DNA of 64,000 bases from Marasmius tenuissimus (Eukaryota > Basidiomycota > Agaricomycetes > Agaricales > Marasmiaceae). The DNA lies in the NCBI GenBank assembly GCA_029532415.1, contig JAQOTA010000018.1:1-64000 (forward strand), read 5' to 3'. Below, one piece after another: positions 36,166 through 48,526 of the stretch (position 1 is the first letter of the stretch; each line of letters opens with the position of its first letter). The notes below the pieces were generated by a model. That model was given only the letters and a program-made list of their open reading frames with translations. It was not told the origin of the DNA and made no database searches. The translations under genes and the position numbers were made by a program.

Positions 36166-37635
36166 TTATTTGAGTGACGGTGTCATCAACCTGATTGCCC
36201 GATTGAGGCTAGAGTTGAACTCGTCGACCTTATGATCACGGTGTGCATCCTCTGCAGCCGCAATGGCCTCACGCAGCGCATCCTTCTTGGCCGCCTCCCC
36301 TTCTGGAATCGAGACTATACCCTCCGCTGGGCGCCCCGACGTATTCGACAAGGTTTGCAACCGAATGACCAGCACACTCCCACTGTGATCAATCGAGCGA
36401 ACCCTGAAAGACGACCCGGGAGGGAAGATATACTCCGTCTTTTTCGGGTCATCCGACAGCTCCGTCACATACGCCACTGTATCCCAGACGAGCGAATCGG
36501 CAGGCGGTTCCACTACCAGAAGTATCCCATTCGCATACCTCAATGCGTCTGCCTCGGTATCGGTAAACGCCCATACCATCTTGGTAGTGATGATCGAGTC
36601 TGGCTTGAGGAAGCTCCTTTCAGCGGCAACAAAGGCAACTTCGAGGGTGTTTCCAACGGGACCTTTGTTTCCCGGAAACTCGAGCATCTCAATCCCAAAT
36701 CGGGACATGCCCATCTGTTGAATATCGACCTGACCACTGAAGAGGTATGGCTTCGCAAGGATACAGGTACGGGGAAGTGATTGGACTGCTGCGGCGAAGA
36801 GGCGGTTCTCGACGTCACCAAACTTGTGAAGCTCTGACTGAACTTTCGTAAGTTGGTTCTCAACCTCCAACTGTGTTTTCGCTGGCTTCATCATGAACGA
36901 GTTCATGTAGTCGGGGTTGCCGGGCACATAGGTTTTCCAATTCGATTGCCAGATCATCTGTGCGAGAGACCGCAGATCGAGTGGGGGCGGGGTCTGATCG
37001 ATAGAGGTGTATTCGAAGACTTTCAAAAACACCATGCGTGCGAACGACGCGGTGGTCCAGTCGTATACTGCCATTGCAAGCTGGTAGCTGTGGGGGCTCC
37101 ATGGGAAGAGACGCAGCCCCAGCTCTCTGATCTCCTGGTCAGTTTTACCGGGCGCATCAGGAATATTCTGATATGGGACGTATTTTCGCGCAATCATGTC
37201 GTCAATGTATGCAGCATCGTCGTTCGAGACTTTAGGAAACTTTTTGAAGACGCCGGACAGCGTCACAGGATTGGGGGGAGAGGAAGAATTGTCTCTAGCA
37301 GGGCAAAGGGACGCTTCGAACGTTCCGTTGCCAGAAATCGTAAGGGAAACGTTGAAAATTGTGGATTCGCGATCGGGCCACATGGAACGTTTGTCGTTGA
37401 AGTCGAAGACGAGATTCGAGAGCTCCTTAGCCCCAGGCAGGCTCTGAAAGACGAGCTCAAACGTGGTGATGTCCAAGAAGCCTTGTTTGTGGTCAATAAG
37501 ACGACATGAGACACCTGAGCCTCCACGTGTGACACCCTCGACAGGCTTGCCGTCGCTGAACGATAGAGCACCACCTCCATGGTTGACGACTTTGTTGATA
37601 ACCCAAAGCGGCGTCTGTGGTACCGTGGAAGTCAT
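36166..37635 (-). CDS. Unknown protein with a faint ADP-ribosyltransferase-like C-terminal part
   Basis: A single minus-strand exon of 489 residues from an ATG at 37635; a 5'-UTR intron acceptor seems to lie just upstream. The N-terminal 130 residues look beta-rich, and the middle is helical. From about residue 290 the sequence passes through a possible core (SRFGIEMLEFPGNKG, AFTDTEADALRYANGILLVV) and ends that region with T-E-Y-I-F-P-P-G-S-S-F-R-V. In ADP-ribosyltransferases the last strand often reads E-x-E...F-P-P-G-T-x-F-x-V; here only one Glu is present. This is a resemblance by eye, not an assignment. No signal peptide. If correct it would be an NAD-using transferase or an inactive relative. 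Confidence 0.6.
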   Translation of the reverse strand: MTSTVPQTPLWVINKVVNHGGGALSFSDGKPVEGVTRGGSGVSCRLIDHKQGFLDITTFELVFQSLPGAKELSNLVFDFNDKRSMWPDRESTIFNVSLTISGNGTFEASLCPARDNSSSPPNPVTLSGVFKKFPKVSNDDAAYIDDMIARKYVPYQNIPDAPGKTDQEIRELGLRLFPWSPHSYQLAMAVYDWTTASFARMVFLKVFEYTSIDQTPPPLDLRSLAQMIWQSNWKTYVPGNPDYMNSFMMKPAKTQLEVENQLTKVQSELHKFGDVENRLFAAAVQSLPRTCILAKPYLFSGQVDIQQMGMSRFGIEMLEFPGNKGPVGNTLEVAFVAAERSFLKPDSIITTKMVWAFTDTEADALRYANGILLVVEPPADSLVWDTVAYVTELSDDPKKTEYIFPPGSSFRVRSIDHSGSVLVIRLQTLSNTSGRPAEGIVSIPEGEAAKKDALREAIAAAEDAHRDHKVDEFNSSLNRAIRLMTPSLK

Positions 37636-39507
37636 GTTGAGCCTGAATATCAAAGAGGGATGTTAGGCGTCGATATCCTCGAAAGTTGGAAGGTATACTG
37701 ACTAGTCTGAGGTTTGTTTGGAAAGAAAACGATGAAGTTAGGTTCGTGTGGTTCAACCATCCGTTTAAATAGACATGCACTCGCGTTCTGCCTTGCTCAA
37801 TTGGCTCTGCATATCTTCTTGCTATGACCAAAAGGGAGTAACAGTTTGACCGCCGAACCCACCATGAGATTCGAGAAAATCTCTCCTGGGAACATCTGAA
37901 GATAGATCGTACGGGCCGAGATGATTTCGCCGCCTGCATCCATTCACTACGCCAAACTTTACTTGTTATCTCGGTTATTGGGCCCAAGATACCCAAAGCT
38001 GTACCTCTTCACACATCCAACGTCACTGTAGCCTCTGTCTACCTCCAATGTTGCTGTCATCAGCTTTGATCGCCGACACCACGGGAATTTTCTGCGACCG
38101 TTTCACAGGCGGAACTTCACATAATCGCGCGTTACAGCAAGGTCAATTACACCCTCAGCCACCATTCAATGTCATCCAGTGGCAGGGGTGCTCATCTCTA
38201 CCATCATCCATGGACGCCAGAGCCTTCGCTATTAATGAGCTTGTGGACTTGTAGAGTTCGAATACATCAGTGGGTTGGTAGTTTTACTTGCTATTGGAGT
38301 AAAGTTGGGGATGGGTTAGTGAGCAATGTCAGGAGTGAGGATAAAGTCTCCCGCGTTCAATCTCCGACAATGCCACATGCAGAGTTGCGAACCAATTTCG
38401 CTGTCTCCAATCGGTTGATCGCCGGAAGGTCGGCTTCGACGCTCACGGTCAATCATCCTGTCGTAGTTGCTCAGCATATAATTCTTTTTCTTCCAAGAAC
38501 ACACCCCATGTACTCAATGTGACTCTTTGTGCTTCAAGTTGTCGATGGGTAAGAGAACTTTCCCAGCCAAACATTTCGACAAATTTCCGGTCAAGTGCCA
38601 CCGCCCATTGGCGCCCAACCTCCCGTAGCAATCGACCCCACCTTGATTTACATAGTACAGATTTAGATTAAGAAATTATTTGAACACCCGGTAGATATCA
38701 AGGACGGAGCTGGACTGAAGAGGCAAGGTGCTGGTGTCATATCGGCTGTTCGCAATAATCACCGCTAGCTTTCAACGTGTTCAGAACGTCCGGAGCTTCT
38801 GCACCTCCGAGCATTCAAATTGAAGAGACACCTTCGGATCTGCGGCACTATTAGTGCCTGTTCCCAGCACTTCCATGCGGCTCCGCTGTCAAAGTCACTT
38901 ACCACTTTCAAAGGAGACACCAGGCCTGGAACTCCCTTTACTGAGTTAAAATCGACACATTCATTGGGTGTGTAAAAGACGTGTAGACTTCCTGTCAAAC
39001 CGGAATATTCTCATATTTGTCCTAGGACTCAATGAAGGCGAACTCAATCCAGGAGAGATCATTACTTGAATTCCTCACCGCCAATCCACTCGGCCTCAGA
39101 CGACACTGCACCCCAATCACACGAAGGCACGTATAATAGTAGTCAGTACTTCTCAAGGTTTCAGACCTACTCAACGAGGGAACCTTCTCGTAAATGGAGA
39201 TCATACTGAAATCGAATTAGCCCGACATCTCGCAAGATATACCTTGTAATTTTGCTCCTACCGCAAACGCAGTACATTCTCTTGTTGCGAACACGAAGGA
39301 CGATACTGCACCGGCTAGTTTCTACTGGAGCCCACATCTCACGTCGCTCGAGAGCATCGTTCACATCCCTTTCGAATACACTAAGGGTCATTATCATTAT
39401 CATACTGACAAAAACATATTATATATTCTAAAACGATAAATGGGACATCAAAGAAAGCCTGTAGATCATTGATATCCATTTACAACGTCACGCTCACTGG
39501 CAGAAAT
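37636..39507. other. Gene-poor stretch, about 1.9 kb
   Basis: Only short motif-free frames are present. It separates two minus-strand genes and should contain the promoter of the 36-kb gene. A/T-rich sequence surrounds 39410-39440. Confidence 0.35.
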
Positions 39508-41958
39508 TCAGGGCGAAGACGAAGGCTCCAACGCTCGAAGGAGGTCAACCAAACCGAGATCTTCCTCGATCTACATATAGCGCACAATCTAGTCAGTCAT
39601 AGAAGGACGATCCTGGATTCATTACATACCTGGCGCCTCAAGGCCAGTTCCTCTCTCGCAGTAGATGACTTGAACATCGCATCAACTTCTTCCAACGGAA
39701 GGTTCGCAGTCTCGGGAACTCGGTATGTCGCCCATAGGTAGGCCAGGAAGCAAGCTGTGGCAAATATCATGAAGGTCCCACTAGATCGAAATGAACGAGG
39801 TGACCTTCCCACGCGGACGGACGAATAGGACAACATACGCGGAGGAGTATTCAAAGGCCACCGGTGTGATGAGACCTATGAGAACTGCAGTGAAGATAGT
39901 CAGCATGCCTGGTTCTCTGAGCGTCAATGACCCAACTCACAGTTATTCAGCCAGTTGGAAGCCACTGAGAGTGCGACACCTCTGCTCCTCATGGAGAGGG
40001 GGAATACCTCACTAGGAAGAACCCAACCGATTGGTCCAAACGACAGGCCATACGCGGCAGTGAAGGCGTATATACAGCTTCGGATTTTCGTCAGTCGGCT
40101 TCGACTTCTCGAACTATGTTGACCTACATACCCCACTGCGACCCATGTAGGAATGGGGTTTTCCGACCAAGAGTCGTGAAATACGAGAACCTGAACATTC
40201 CAGGTTAGCCCGAATGCCTTTGAAAGACCGCCAGGACTTACGAGAATGGAGATGAAGAAATGGGACAGCCCCATTAGGATACTGCCGCATCGAAGAAGGG
40301 GTTTCCTCCCTACGGAAAGTCTCGTGAGAGTGATTGTCGCCGAGATAGACACACTACGCACCCCAGCAATCGATAAAGGCTATCGTTGGCAGTACTGCAA
40401 GGAACTGAACAATCCCAATTCCACCGGAGACTAAGAGCGTCGTAGTCTCCCCGGTAAAACCAATACTCTCAACGAGCGTGGGTCCATAGTACAGCAAAGC
40501 ATTGATTCCACTCCATTCTAATTGAAATCGAAGGTCAGACTAGCGATACAGAAGCGGTTGTGTTTGTATCACCCACGTTGGAATACCATCATCAAAACCC
40601 CAATCCATGTACGGTCGCGGTATACCTCTCCGAACAACATCTTCCAGGTCCTTAATTCTTGAGAGATGTCACTTTCCTTGTGGGACGACGTAACATCGGT
40701 TCCAAGAGTTTGCTGTATCATGGTGACTTCAACGCGCATTTCCAACAACTCGAGCTGCCGAGAGATCGTGTTAGACATTTTTGAGGCCGGGCGCGCAGAA
40801 GGGGAAGCGAACGAACGCGGATGAGTAGGTCCGATTCTCTTCTCAGTCGGAGTTTCGCGAGGGTTGCAAGAGCTTTGTCGTACTGGCCTTTCAGAACCAG
40901 CAGTCGCGGGGATGCGGGGAGGAACAAGCACCCGAAAAGTAGTACGAGTCCCGGTATTATTTGGAAGCCCAGAGGTAGCCGCCACGAGGCCGATCCCGGA
41001 ACTGGAAGACTGATCAGAGAAGCCGAGATATGACAGAATTTGCGCCCACCGTTTCGGGTGAAAAATCCTAACCAAAAACCTAGGACGACGCCCAGGACAA
41101 TGGAGAACTGTTCTAAAGCCAGGAGGGACCCACGAACTTCTGGAGGGCTTATTTCGGCCATGTAGAGTGGAGAAAGCGTGCTAAGGTACTAATTGAGACC
41201 AGCGTTGTTTTGTAGACATTACTGTTACTCACCTCAAGGCACCCACACCGATCCCACCAACTGCCCGTCCGATGAAGATATGAGAGAGGCTTGAAGCACC
41301 ACACTGGAATGCAGATCCTATACAGAAGACGACTGTATGGATATGAGCTGAAATATCCGAATTAAATGAAATGAATAGTACTCACGACAAGCAACTAACA
41401 TTGATGTTCGACGGGAGTATCTATCCGTCAGAACGCCAGCCGTCAATGCACCGAGTAGAGCCCCAAGCTCAAGAACCGCAGCTGGTCCAACTAAAGTCAG
41501 TGAATGTTTGAAGCAAGTCGGCCAATGGGAGGTAATCACTCATTGTTCCTTTCTGTAGTGCAGTTACTGGCCAGCGACCGATGAAATCTTTCATAACGAG
41601 GACGTTCGCGATCTACGGACACTCGAAATGAAGTTAGAGTCCGCATTGAAAACGAACGACGGCTACTCACCACTCCCTGGTCGTATCCAAAGCTCAGACC
41701 TCCGATACTGGCTAACAATGCACACCAAAGCGCATAGGAGTTGTGCCGCAGCCCAAGAAACCCCGTCGGCCCATAAGCATATGTGTACGATCCATCTTCG
41801 TGCAGAGTGAAGTTGCCTTCCCGAGACCCTGTATTCGTGGGTGCTGAGTAGAGTTCATCCTCCTCCGTATTTGTGCCATGTAGAAGCCGTTGTCGTTCAG
41901 AATCCAGGATTGTTTCTGGAGAATTATGATGATCTGGGCCGCCGCGTCCTGTGGTCAT
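39508..41958 (-). CDS. MFS sugar transporter, multi-exon
   Basis: Minus-strand exons begin at an ATG at 41958 (exon 1 to 41671) and continue through at least eight more to a stop at 39508. Motifs in order: S-I-G-G-L-S-F-G-Y-D-Q-G-V at the first helix, the loop motif T-D-R-Y-S-R-R, YMAEISPPEVRGSL, L-P-A-S-P-R (the PESPR position), S-G-I-N-A-L-L-Y-Y-G, and FGPIGWVLPSEVFPLSMRSR near the tenth helix. These are the signatures of the fungal sugar porter branch of the major facilitator superfamily, a plasma-membrane proton-coupled importer of hexoses or related sugars. The N-terminal 60 residues are cytosolic and acidic. Introns are about 50-60 nt. I did not resolve every border in the middle of the gene. 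Substrate cannot be told from sequence. Confidence 0.85.
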
Positions 41959-42741
41959 CGGTATTCGGCTGTCGACAAAAGGGTGATGTGCAGGCCGTTG
42001 AGGCGCGCAGTCACCATTCAATTGCAATAGTAGGTTGCGCTCGACAACGGGGCCGGAAACGAGAAACGGGATGTGAGACAGAGGAGAGGACTACCCTGGA
42101 CCGCCTCGTATTGCTGGATCCGGACTATCTTATCTCAAGTCAAAGCTAGCGCACGATCTTATCTCATACACGACATCAAAGTACTTGGACAAAAACAATG
42201 TTTTTGCTGCTCTTTTGGACGGATCTGGCTGGATTCATTTGGTTCTGTGTGAATTTTGGTGGCCGAGCTGGATCCGGTTGGATCAGCACAGGGCCAGTCG
42301 TTCTTGGTTCCATTGGTTCTGACTGAATCCAGCTGGATCTGGTGACAAACAAGAAGACCTGGCGATATCTGGCCAGCCTGGTGGGATCCTACCAGAATTT
42401 ATACTAAATACGTGCCTTTGTTCAATGATGTAGCCGAACAGCCTCTCAACATCAGTTGCAGTCTGAGGGTGCGGGGTACTTGGGCTCGTTGAGTGCATAG
42501 CATATCTTTCTCTTATTCCCTCGATTGGTAAAGCTATCCATCCTCGGCCGAAGGACGTTCGCGAAAATGCCAGTATTCGTCACTCCAGTCCGAGGCGGCG
42601 ATGCAAACAGGGTTCCGTAAAGTCATGATTGTACATATAGTCGACATGCACTCTGTGTAGAGATCAAAACAGTGTGGAGAACTGCTATGTTACAACGGCA
42701 GAAAGGCGGCGAAGAGGAGGTTTCGAAAGGTGTGTTCGCAA
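41959..42741. repeat. Intergenic region with an imperfect inverted, repetitive segment
   Basis: Between about 42225 and 42350 the sequence repeats ctggatc/ttggttctg blocks. A left arm (atctggctggattcatt) is matched by an inverted right arm (actgaatccagctggat). It could be a small decayed inverted-repeat element. No coding sequence is supported in this interval. Confidence 0.35.
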
Positions 42742-44438
42742 TCATAAGCGAGTTTGCCTAAGAGTCGGACTTTCACGATGTCGAAGGAAATCCGCCTTGG
42801 TCTGCAACGGCACCTTGATATTCCATTCTGGAATCAGGTGCTCGTAGCTGAGGTTTGCCTTATTCTTAATGGCTTGATCGAGTTGGGTGTCGGTCATACG
42901 GTTTATGACGATAAGATTTTCCTGTGTCTGGCCATAGATGACCATCTCGTTGAAGCGCTGTGGAGTGGGAATAGGGAACTGAAGTCCATCGCGTCTTCCC
43001 ATGTTGGGGTGTCTGGAGAAGAGCACGTAGGGGCGGCGAACTCCCCAAGCGGCAACCTGTTGGTCGCGTTTGAGCTCGCTGGTTGCAACGGTCAGCTCGT
43101 CCCGGTCAACGTTCGTCTTTAGGTCGTGTCGGTAATCCGGTACCCATATCTACAACTCTGCCGTGAACACGATCGCCGTCTTGGAATGTAGAAAGAGCAG
43201 ACCTTGTTCATCTTGTCCCATTTATCCCCGTCTCTGGCGTAGATCTCGCAGACAATAGTCTTCGCCTGAGGTCCAAACGCAGTAGCCTTGATCCAGTCGG
43301 AGAAATATTTCGCACTGCAGATGATGAGTGGTTGAATCTCAACGGCGAAGACCGAGAACAGTACTTACACGCGTGGATCATCTGCGACGTACATAGCGTA
43401 GCCCCATCGTGCTGCCTCCTTCCTGTCATGACGCCTACCGCCCTTCTCGAGGAGCTCAATCGTATCGAGATCCATTCCGGAATACCCAATGAACTTTCGC
43501 CTTGGGTAAGCGGTGAGCTGAAGACCCTGCCATGGGCTATAAAGATCTTTTGTACGACGCCAGGTAGCCAGCCCTTCCTGGTAGACCGACCAAGTCAACC
43601 CATTGGGACAATGCTGGAACGTGACGCCTAGCTCGACCGGGTGAACATTTTAGCATCTAATTTACGTTGATCATCAAGACTGAGACGGTGCTAACCTAGC
43701 ATCATCTCGACTCTGGTACTCTGATTCATTTTGTCGAACAAAATCTGGAAATATAATCTTGAGTCAAGGCAAGAGACTCGAGCCGAGGGAGCCAATCACC
43801 ATGTCGATGTAAGGTTCGTTGTTGTAACCGCGTATTCTGCGAAAATGTTCCGTCTTGTGTTCTGTCCAGCGTGTCAGTTACCAGCAGGGACATGCATGAA
43901 GGTGATTCCTGCTCACCTGGGTACACTTCATCGTAGGAGACAAGCTCAATGAACCGACGATCCTTTCCATTTTGATCCTTGACCATGTAGAAATATAACG
44001 CTCTGTCCATCCTGCATAGAAACCGGAGTTAAGCTACTGTGCCTACCAAATGTCACGGAGACACTCACATATCTTTGCTTGTGTTTCGGGAAACGATCGC
44101 CAGCTTCGCCCCATTCTTCAATATATCGCCCACAATTCGAGGGACGTCAGGATAGAGCTGACATTGGTGTCTTGCGTTACTACGAGAGCCGTCGATTAGG
44201 CAGGGTATTTGAAAGATATTCGCAAAGACTCACGTTCGGTCTCTAACTAAACGGTCGTTCACCCGCTGGATATTGTCTTCGATTTTCGGAAGGGCTCCAC
44301 GCCCTTTTCCCCAGGTCTTCTTGTCGAGGTTTCCTGAAAAGATACACCAGCTTTCAAATTGGTTCAGTGATTCAATCGATAGGAAGAGATGACAGAAGGA
44401 ACCGACTCTGTGGCTAACGCGACGACCGTTGGATACAT
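42742..44438 (-). CDS. HAD (MDP-1-like) plus ART-like fusion, HAD site lost (copy A)
   Basis: Multi-exon minus-strand gene, ATG at 44438, same intron layout as the copy at 46595. The N-terminal domain follows the magnesium-dependent phosphatase-1 pattern (M-Y-P-T-V-V-A-L, W-G-K-G, LAIVSRNTSK), but motif I reads A-T-D-W-C instead of D-x-D-x-T and motif IV reads F-D-K-M instead of F-D-D-E, so the nucleophile and a metal ligand are gone. After GLTWSVYQEG comes the shared second domain: F-I-G-Y-S-G-M-D, G-Y-A-M-Y-V-A-D-D-P and FNEMVIYGQTQENL, resembling the H-Y-E core of PARP-like ADP-ribosyltransferases. Frames are open throughout, so it is probably expressed with an inactive HAD domain. Closest in the window to the 59-kb copy. 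Confidence 0.75.
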
Positions 44439-44968
44439 GATGCGCTACTCAGGTTGAGAGTTGGTAGAACGGTCGAGTTCATATAAGAAGGATGCCTGCT
44501 ATCGAGACTCCTTTCCTTTGCAAGCGTGGGTTGCTGTCATTCCAATGCGTGAACAAGGCCATGAGCGAGATCATCGGGTCTCGATTGAATTCAACCTTTG
44601 GGCTCTCCAGGTATGGGTGTCGGGGTCGAGATTCGCCGGGTGACCATGTCTTTTAATTGCTGCCACCTATTGACTCGGAGTTTGGGACCATGTATCATGC
44701 CAGATTTTCGCCATTGTCTGTGAGCTCTGATTCCGAACGCTGTCAAGCTTGGGCGTGCTTTGGAGCCACCCGTAACACAACTTTGGGGACGATATGCACT
44801 ATTTCGGCGGTGGTATATCGGAAGCGAGTATAGACGCTGTCAGAGATGGAGTTGGTTGGCATCCAATGAAGCACGACAGAAGCCAAAAGGATATTTGGAG
44901 GTTCACGATGGCGGCATCGCGATGATTGACGTCGTGGGAGGAAGAAACGCGAAAATATGAGCTAATAC

Positions 44969-45348
44969 TGGGTTTTGCATAATAGCGTGAACATGCGAAA
45001 AAAATATTTCGCCTTACGTGACCCGGTCCGACACCTCCAGCCGCTGTGGCAACACGGAGATTTGACCTCCGTCGGGATATCCCGCAGTGGCTTTGACCTT
45101 GTCCGACTGGAATGTGTACCATTGAAGCCCGCAGGTAAGATCATTTACCCTCCTCTGTGATGTCTCAACTGGTTCAGGCTTGCCTGGAGTCAGTATTGTG
45201 GATGGAAGTCAAAAGCTCGCTCGAAGCTCAATCTTGCAGGCCTTTCAAACCAACGGCAGACCATACTGCCCCACCGGCAGCATGAGCGCTCCGAGGAGCC
45301 CGACGTGAAATAAAAAAATTGCGTGTTCACGCTATTATGCAAAACCCA
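44969..45348. mobile_element. MITE-like element with perfect 24-bp terminal inverted repeats
   Basis: The arms 44969-44992 and 45325-45348 are perfect reverse complements over 24 bases (left arm begins TGGGTTTTGCAT) and enclose about 330 bp. Inside both arms the similarity continues imperfectly (ATGCGAAAAAAATATTTC on the left, a related A/T-rich block on the right). No transposase frame fits, so it would be a non-autonomous element. I could not identify a clean target-site duplication (flanks aatac and ataag). It lies between two HAD-type genes. Confidence 0.65.
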
Positions 45349-45519
45349 ATAAGCATTTTACAGAACTCCCATCATTCCAACACGCTACCAGCGCTGGCAG
45401 TTCTATTGATCCCAATACCAACAGGATACATCTGGGATACATGGCTCAAGAGAGACGGAGAGATGAGAAGATGAAACCTGGTAGTTTCCCTTCAGCCGTC
45501 TAAGATTCCATCCAAATTG

Positions 45520-46076
45520 TGTGCGAGACTCAAGACTCGAGAAATTACTTATCCAGATCGCTCTCCAACAGACTACAAAGTCATCGGATTCGAAGTCAAG
45601 TGCGCCCTCTGCATGTTCAGTTTCACTCATGTCTATCGTTCGAACTTCCATGTGTGTAGCTGGGCTGTATGGCGCACGAGGCGTGGTTCTCAGGGCGGGC
45701 GAAGGCCCCCTGGCAGCCCCAAACGCGAAGAAAATCTCGAAGACTCCTGACAAACATCTGATTCGTGATATTGTGAAGGATGGAACATTTGATCCTCTAC
45801 TATTAGTGACTTGCTCTTGCTTTAGCCTTCAGCAACTACTTGAGCGAGATACCGCTCTTCTACGACTTTCACAGGATCATCCACAACATCACCTTCTCAA
45901 ATTCGCTCTCCTAGCCCGCCTCACTCAAACCGGTTATCTACCGGACTTTCAACCAACCACCTTAGGTCAACTTCCCGGCGATATGACCCTGCCGACGACG
46001 ACAAGGGCACCTGGGGAAAGTACTGAAAAGTGGACTACAGAACAGCACCGTCATCTTCTCAAAATCTATTGAAGGA
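45520..46076 (+). pseudogene. Decayed copy of the HAD-kinase fusion gene
   Basis: Pieces match the fusion gene at 56857-58762 in order. K-V-I-G-F-E-V-K (45577 on) equals its exon 1. W-A-V-W followed by a shifted L-E-D and P-D-K-H-L-I-R-D equals exon 2. Near 45958, caaccaaccaccttaggtcaac matches the Q-P-K-L-G-K-L start of the kinase. WTTEQHRHLLKIY, ending in a stop at about 46072, equals W-T-A-E-Q-S-R-R-L-L-E-I-Y. The reading frame changes several times and the centre of the HAD domain plus most of the kinase are missing. Confidence 0.65.
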
Positions 46077-46594
46077 ACGTTGGAGGATCGGGGTTGGTGG
46101 TATTCTCTTTGCTCCCTCAGAGTGTGAAATCTGGGGTGTACAGGTGAGGTACTAGTAAGGATGAATGCCGCCCCCTTCGATTTATTCGTTACTTGTCACT
46201 GAATCACCTATCAAATGGATGTCCATCCCACCTTCCTAAACCTGAGCTTCAACCTCGACCAACTTAACCGCTGCACCACAGGAGACCGAGAGTTCCGAAC
46301 TGAAATATGTTCGACAAGGTCGGGTTATCCTTCTCTCATTCGGACATCGCAAATGGATGCGATTCAAACCCAGTCGGACCTTGGGAAGCTATCACTGTCA
46401 AAGTATTAACGGTTCTTCCAAGTGATCACCATCCAGCGTCATCGAATCACACGAATGCCAACCCGTCGCGAGCATGAACCGGACAGGTTGAACGTTCAAA
46501 TGTACTCCACAATTCACCCCTTGGTCAGTACTAAAGGATGCATCGATTAGAACTCTGGGGCCTGTTCACTCACTGACTTCTATCAACTCTTTTC

Positions 46595-48234
46595 ATGTAC
46601 CCAAAAGTCGTCGCTCTTGATACAGAGTGCGTTCAGTGCTCATCGTAGAAGCCACAGCCTCCCTGACAACTTCAGCTAGCTGGACCCTCTTCTGGGGATG
46701 GCTCAAGGAGAACGAATGGGGCAAAGGTCCCGGCGCGAAGTCCCCTGTGAAAGACAATATCGAGAAGCGGAACTATTGGGAGATTCAAGACCGAACGTAT
46801 GTTCTTGAATACACCTCCTTCGGAGATTGTTTTTCACATACCTCGTCACTAGGAATCATAACAGGGCATGTGGCATGTACGCTGATATTCCGAAAATTGT
46901 AGAGGATATCTTGAAGAATGGCGGGAAACTGGCTATTGTCTCTGGGAATACGAGTAAGGAGATGTAGGTGCTCCAATCTGAAGCTGCTCTACCCCAGGGT
47001 ACTTACGACGGAAACGCTCGATCAGGTGCGACAGAGCTCTCTACTATTGGACTGTACAGGATCAACACGGAAAAGACCGACGGCTCATCGACCTTGTAAA
47101 ATTTGACGAAGTGGGCTATAGTAGGTCGACTCATTGCGAAGCCTCAATGATTCGAGAGGATCCTGAATGCGTTTTCCGTAGAGGATAAAACAGAAGCTTT
47201 TCACAAAATCAAAGGATATACGAACTATGACTATTCTGATATGGCAGGCCCCACTGGTACCGCGAGGTGAAAACTCGGCTGAGGTTTCTTTCCTAGATAC
47301 TTTTCGATGACGAAGCTATCTATAATACTGTTGAGATGATGCTCGGTATGTACTCAAGCTCGCCTTGATCAGACTAAACCTCACTTCACGTTGTCCCAAG
47401 GCGTGACTTTCCACATTTCGCGTGATCAAAAGGGTCTGACCTGGGAGAATTACCAGGAAGGCATCGATATCTGGCGACGCACCAAAGCTATCTACAGCCC
47501 ATGGCATGGATTGAGCTTGCACAAATATCCCAAGAGAAAGCTCATCGGGTACTCCGGGATGGACATGGGAACGATTCAACAACTAGAAGCCGGCGGGAGA
47601 CGCACTGATAGGAAGGAAGCCGCCAGATGGGGCTTCGCCATGTACGTCGCAGACGACCCTCGCATGTAAGATTACAAGTCCCTATACCACCATTTAATAT
47701 CTGATTCCCCGAACAGCGCGAAGTATTTCAACACTTTTATCAAGATTTTCTTCCCCTTGACCCCAACCGCGGTGTGTGCCGTTTACGCTCGAGATGGCGA
47801 TATTTGGGATCAAATGAACAAGGTATGTTCGCCCAGGCCACACCGACTGACATCCACTGAGGATCGCCTAGATTTGGGTCCCTAACTCGCGCAGCGATCT
47901 TCAACAAGACAGGTTGACCGAATTCAGGCTTGGCTGGAGCGAGGAAGACCGCAATCGCCAAGTAGCCGAGTGGGGTGTGAAGAAGCCTTATGTGCTTTTC
48001 TCTCGCCATCCCAACATGGGCATTGGCTTCCCACTTCTCTGGCCTCGCCGGTTCACCGAGCTGGTGATATATCCTCAGGTTCAGGAGAATCTCATCTTGA
48101 CGGTTCGGATGTCAGACAGCGAGTTGAAGGCTGCGAGCAATGTAGAGTACGAGCAGAAGATTAAAGACTGGAACATTACCATTCCTCAGGAAACCCGTAA
48201 CGACTTCGCGAGGAACTTCGAGAATATTGGGTGA
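46595..48234 (+). CDS. HAD (MDP-1-like) plus ART-like fusion, HAD site intact (copy B)
   Basis: Nine exons (46595-46626, 46680-46796, 46853-46963, 47026-47120, 47182-47243, 47297-47345, 47401-47665, 47717-47822, 47872-48234) give 399 residues in continuous phase. HAD motif I is complete (A-L-D-T-D-W-T-L-F), motif II is LAIVSGNTSK and motif IV is L-F-D-D-E, so it should be a working Mg-dependent phosphatase of the MDP-1/acid phosphatase family (PF12689 type). After GLTWENYQEG the second domain runs from I-G-Y-S-G-M-D through WGFAMYVADDPR to FTELVIYPQVQENLIL; the Y and E positions match the PARP/ART core, while the first motif lacks the usual His. The intron after exon 5 has a GC donor. Soluble, no signal peptide. 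Substrates unknown. Confidence 0.8.
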
Positions 48235-48526
48235 TCGGATCAGTGGAATTCCTCTAACCTTTTTGTACATAGAATCTCAACTATATTTGTATGTCTTACT
48301 TTGTGTTCAGTACTCGATTCGTTTTCCTCACCCCAGAGTCCGAATTACTCAAGTATCGTCCCGGGCGTTTGGGCCGTCAAATAATTCCTTGCTGACTGAC
48401 ACGGAGCGTTTGGCATTGATCGCGCGTCGAACAGGAACTGAGCATGAGGTCAACTGGAAAAGTATTCAACAATATTACTATTCATGTAAATGATACATTT
48501 CTTTGTAGATGGTCACCCACTACGCA

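Noticed and set aside
36853..37509. 218-codon plus-strand frame opposite the 36-kb gene
   Set aside because: It lies entirely antisense to the 489-residue minus frame, which has the more protein-like composition.
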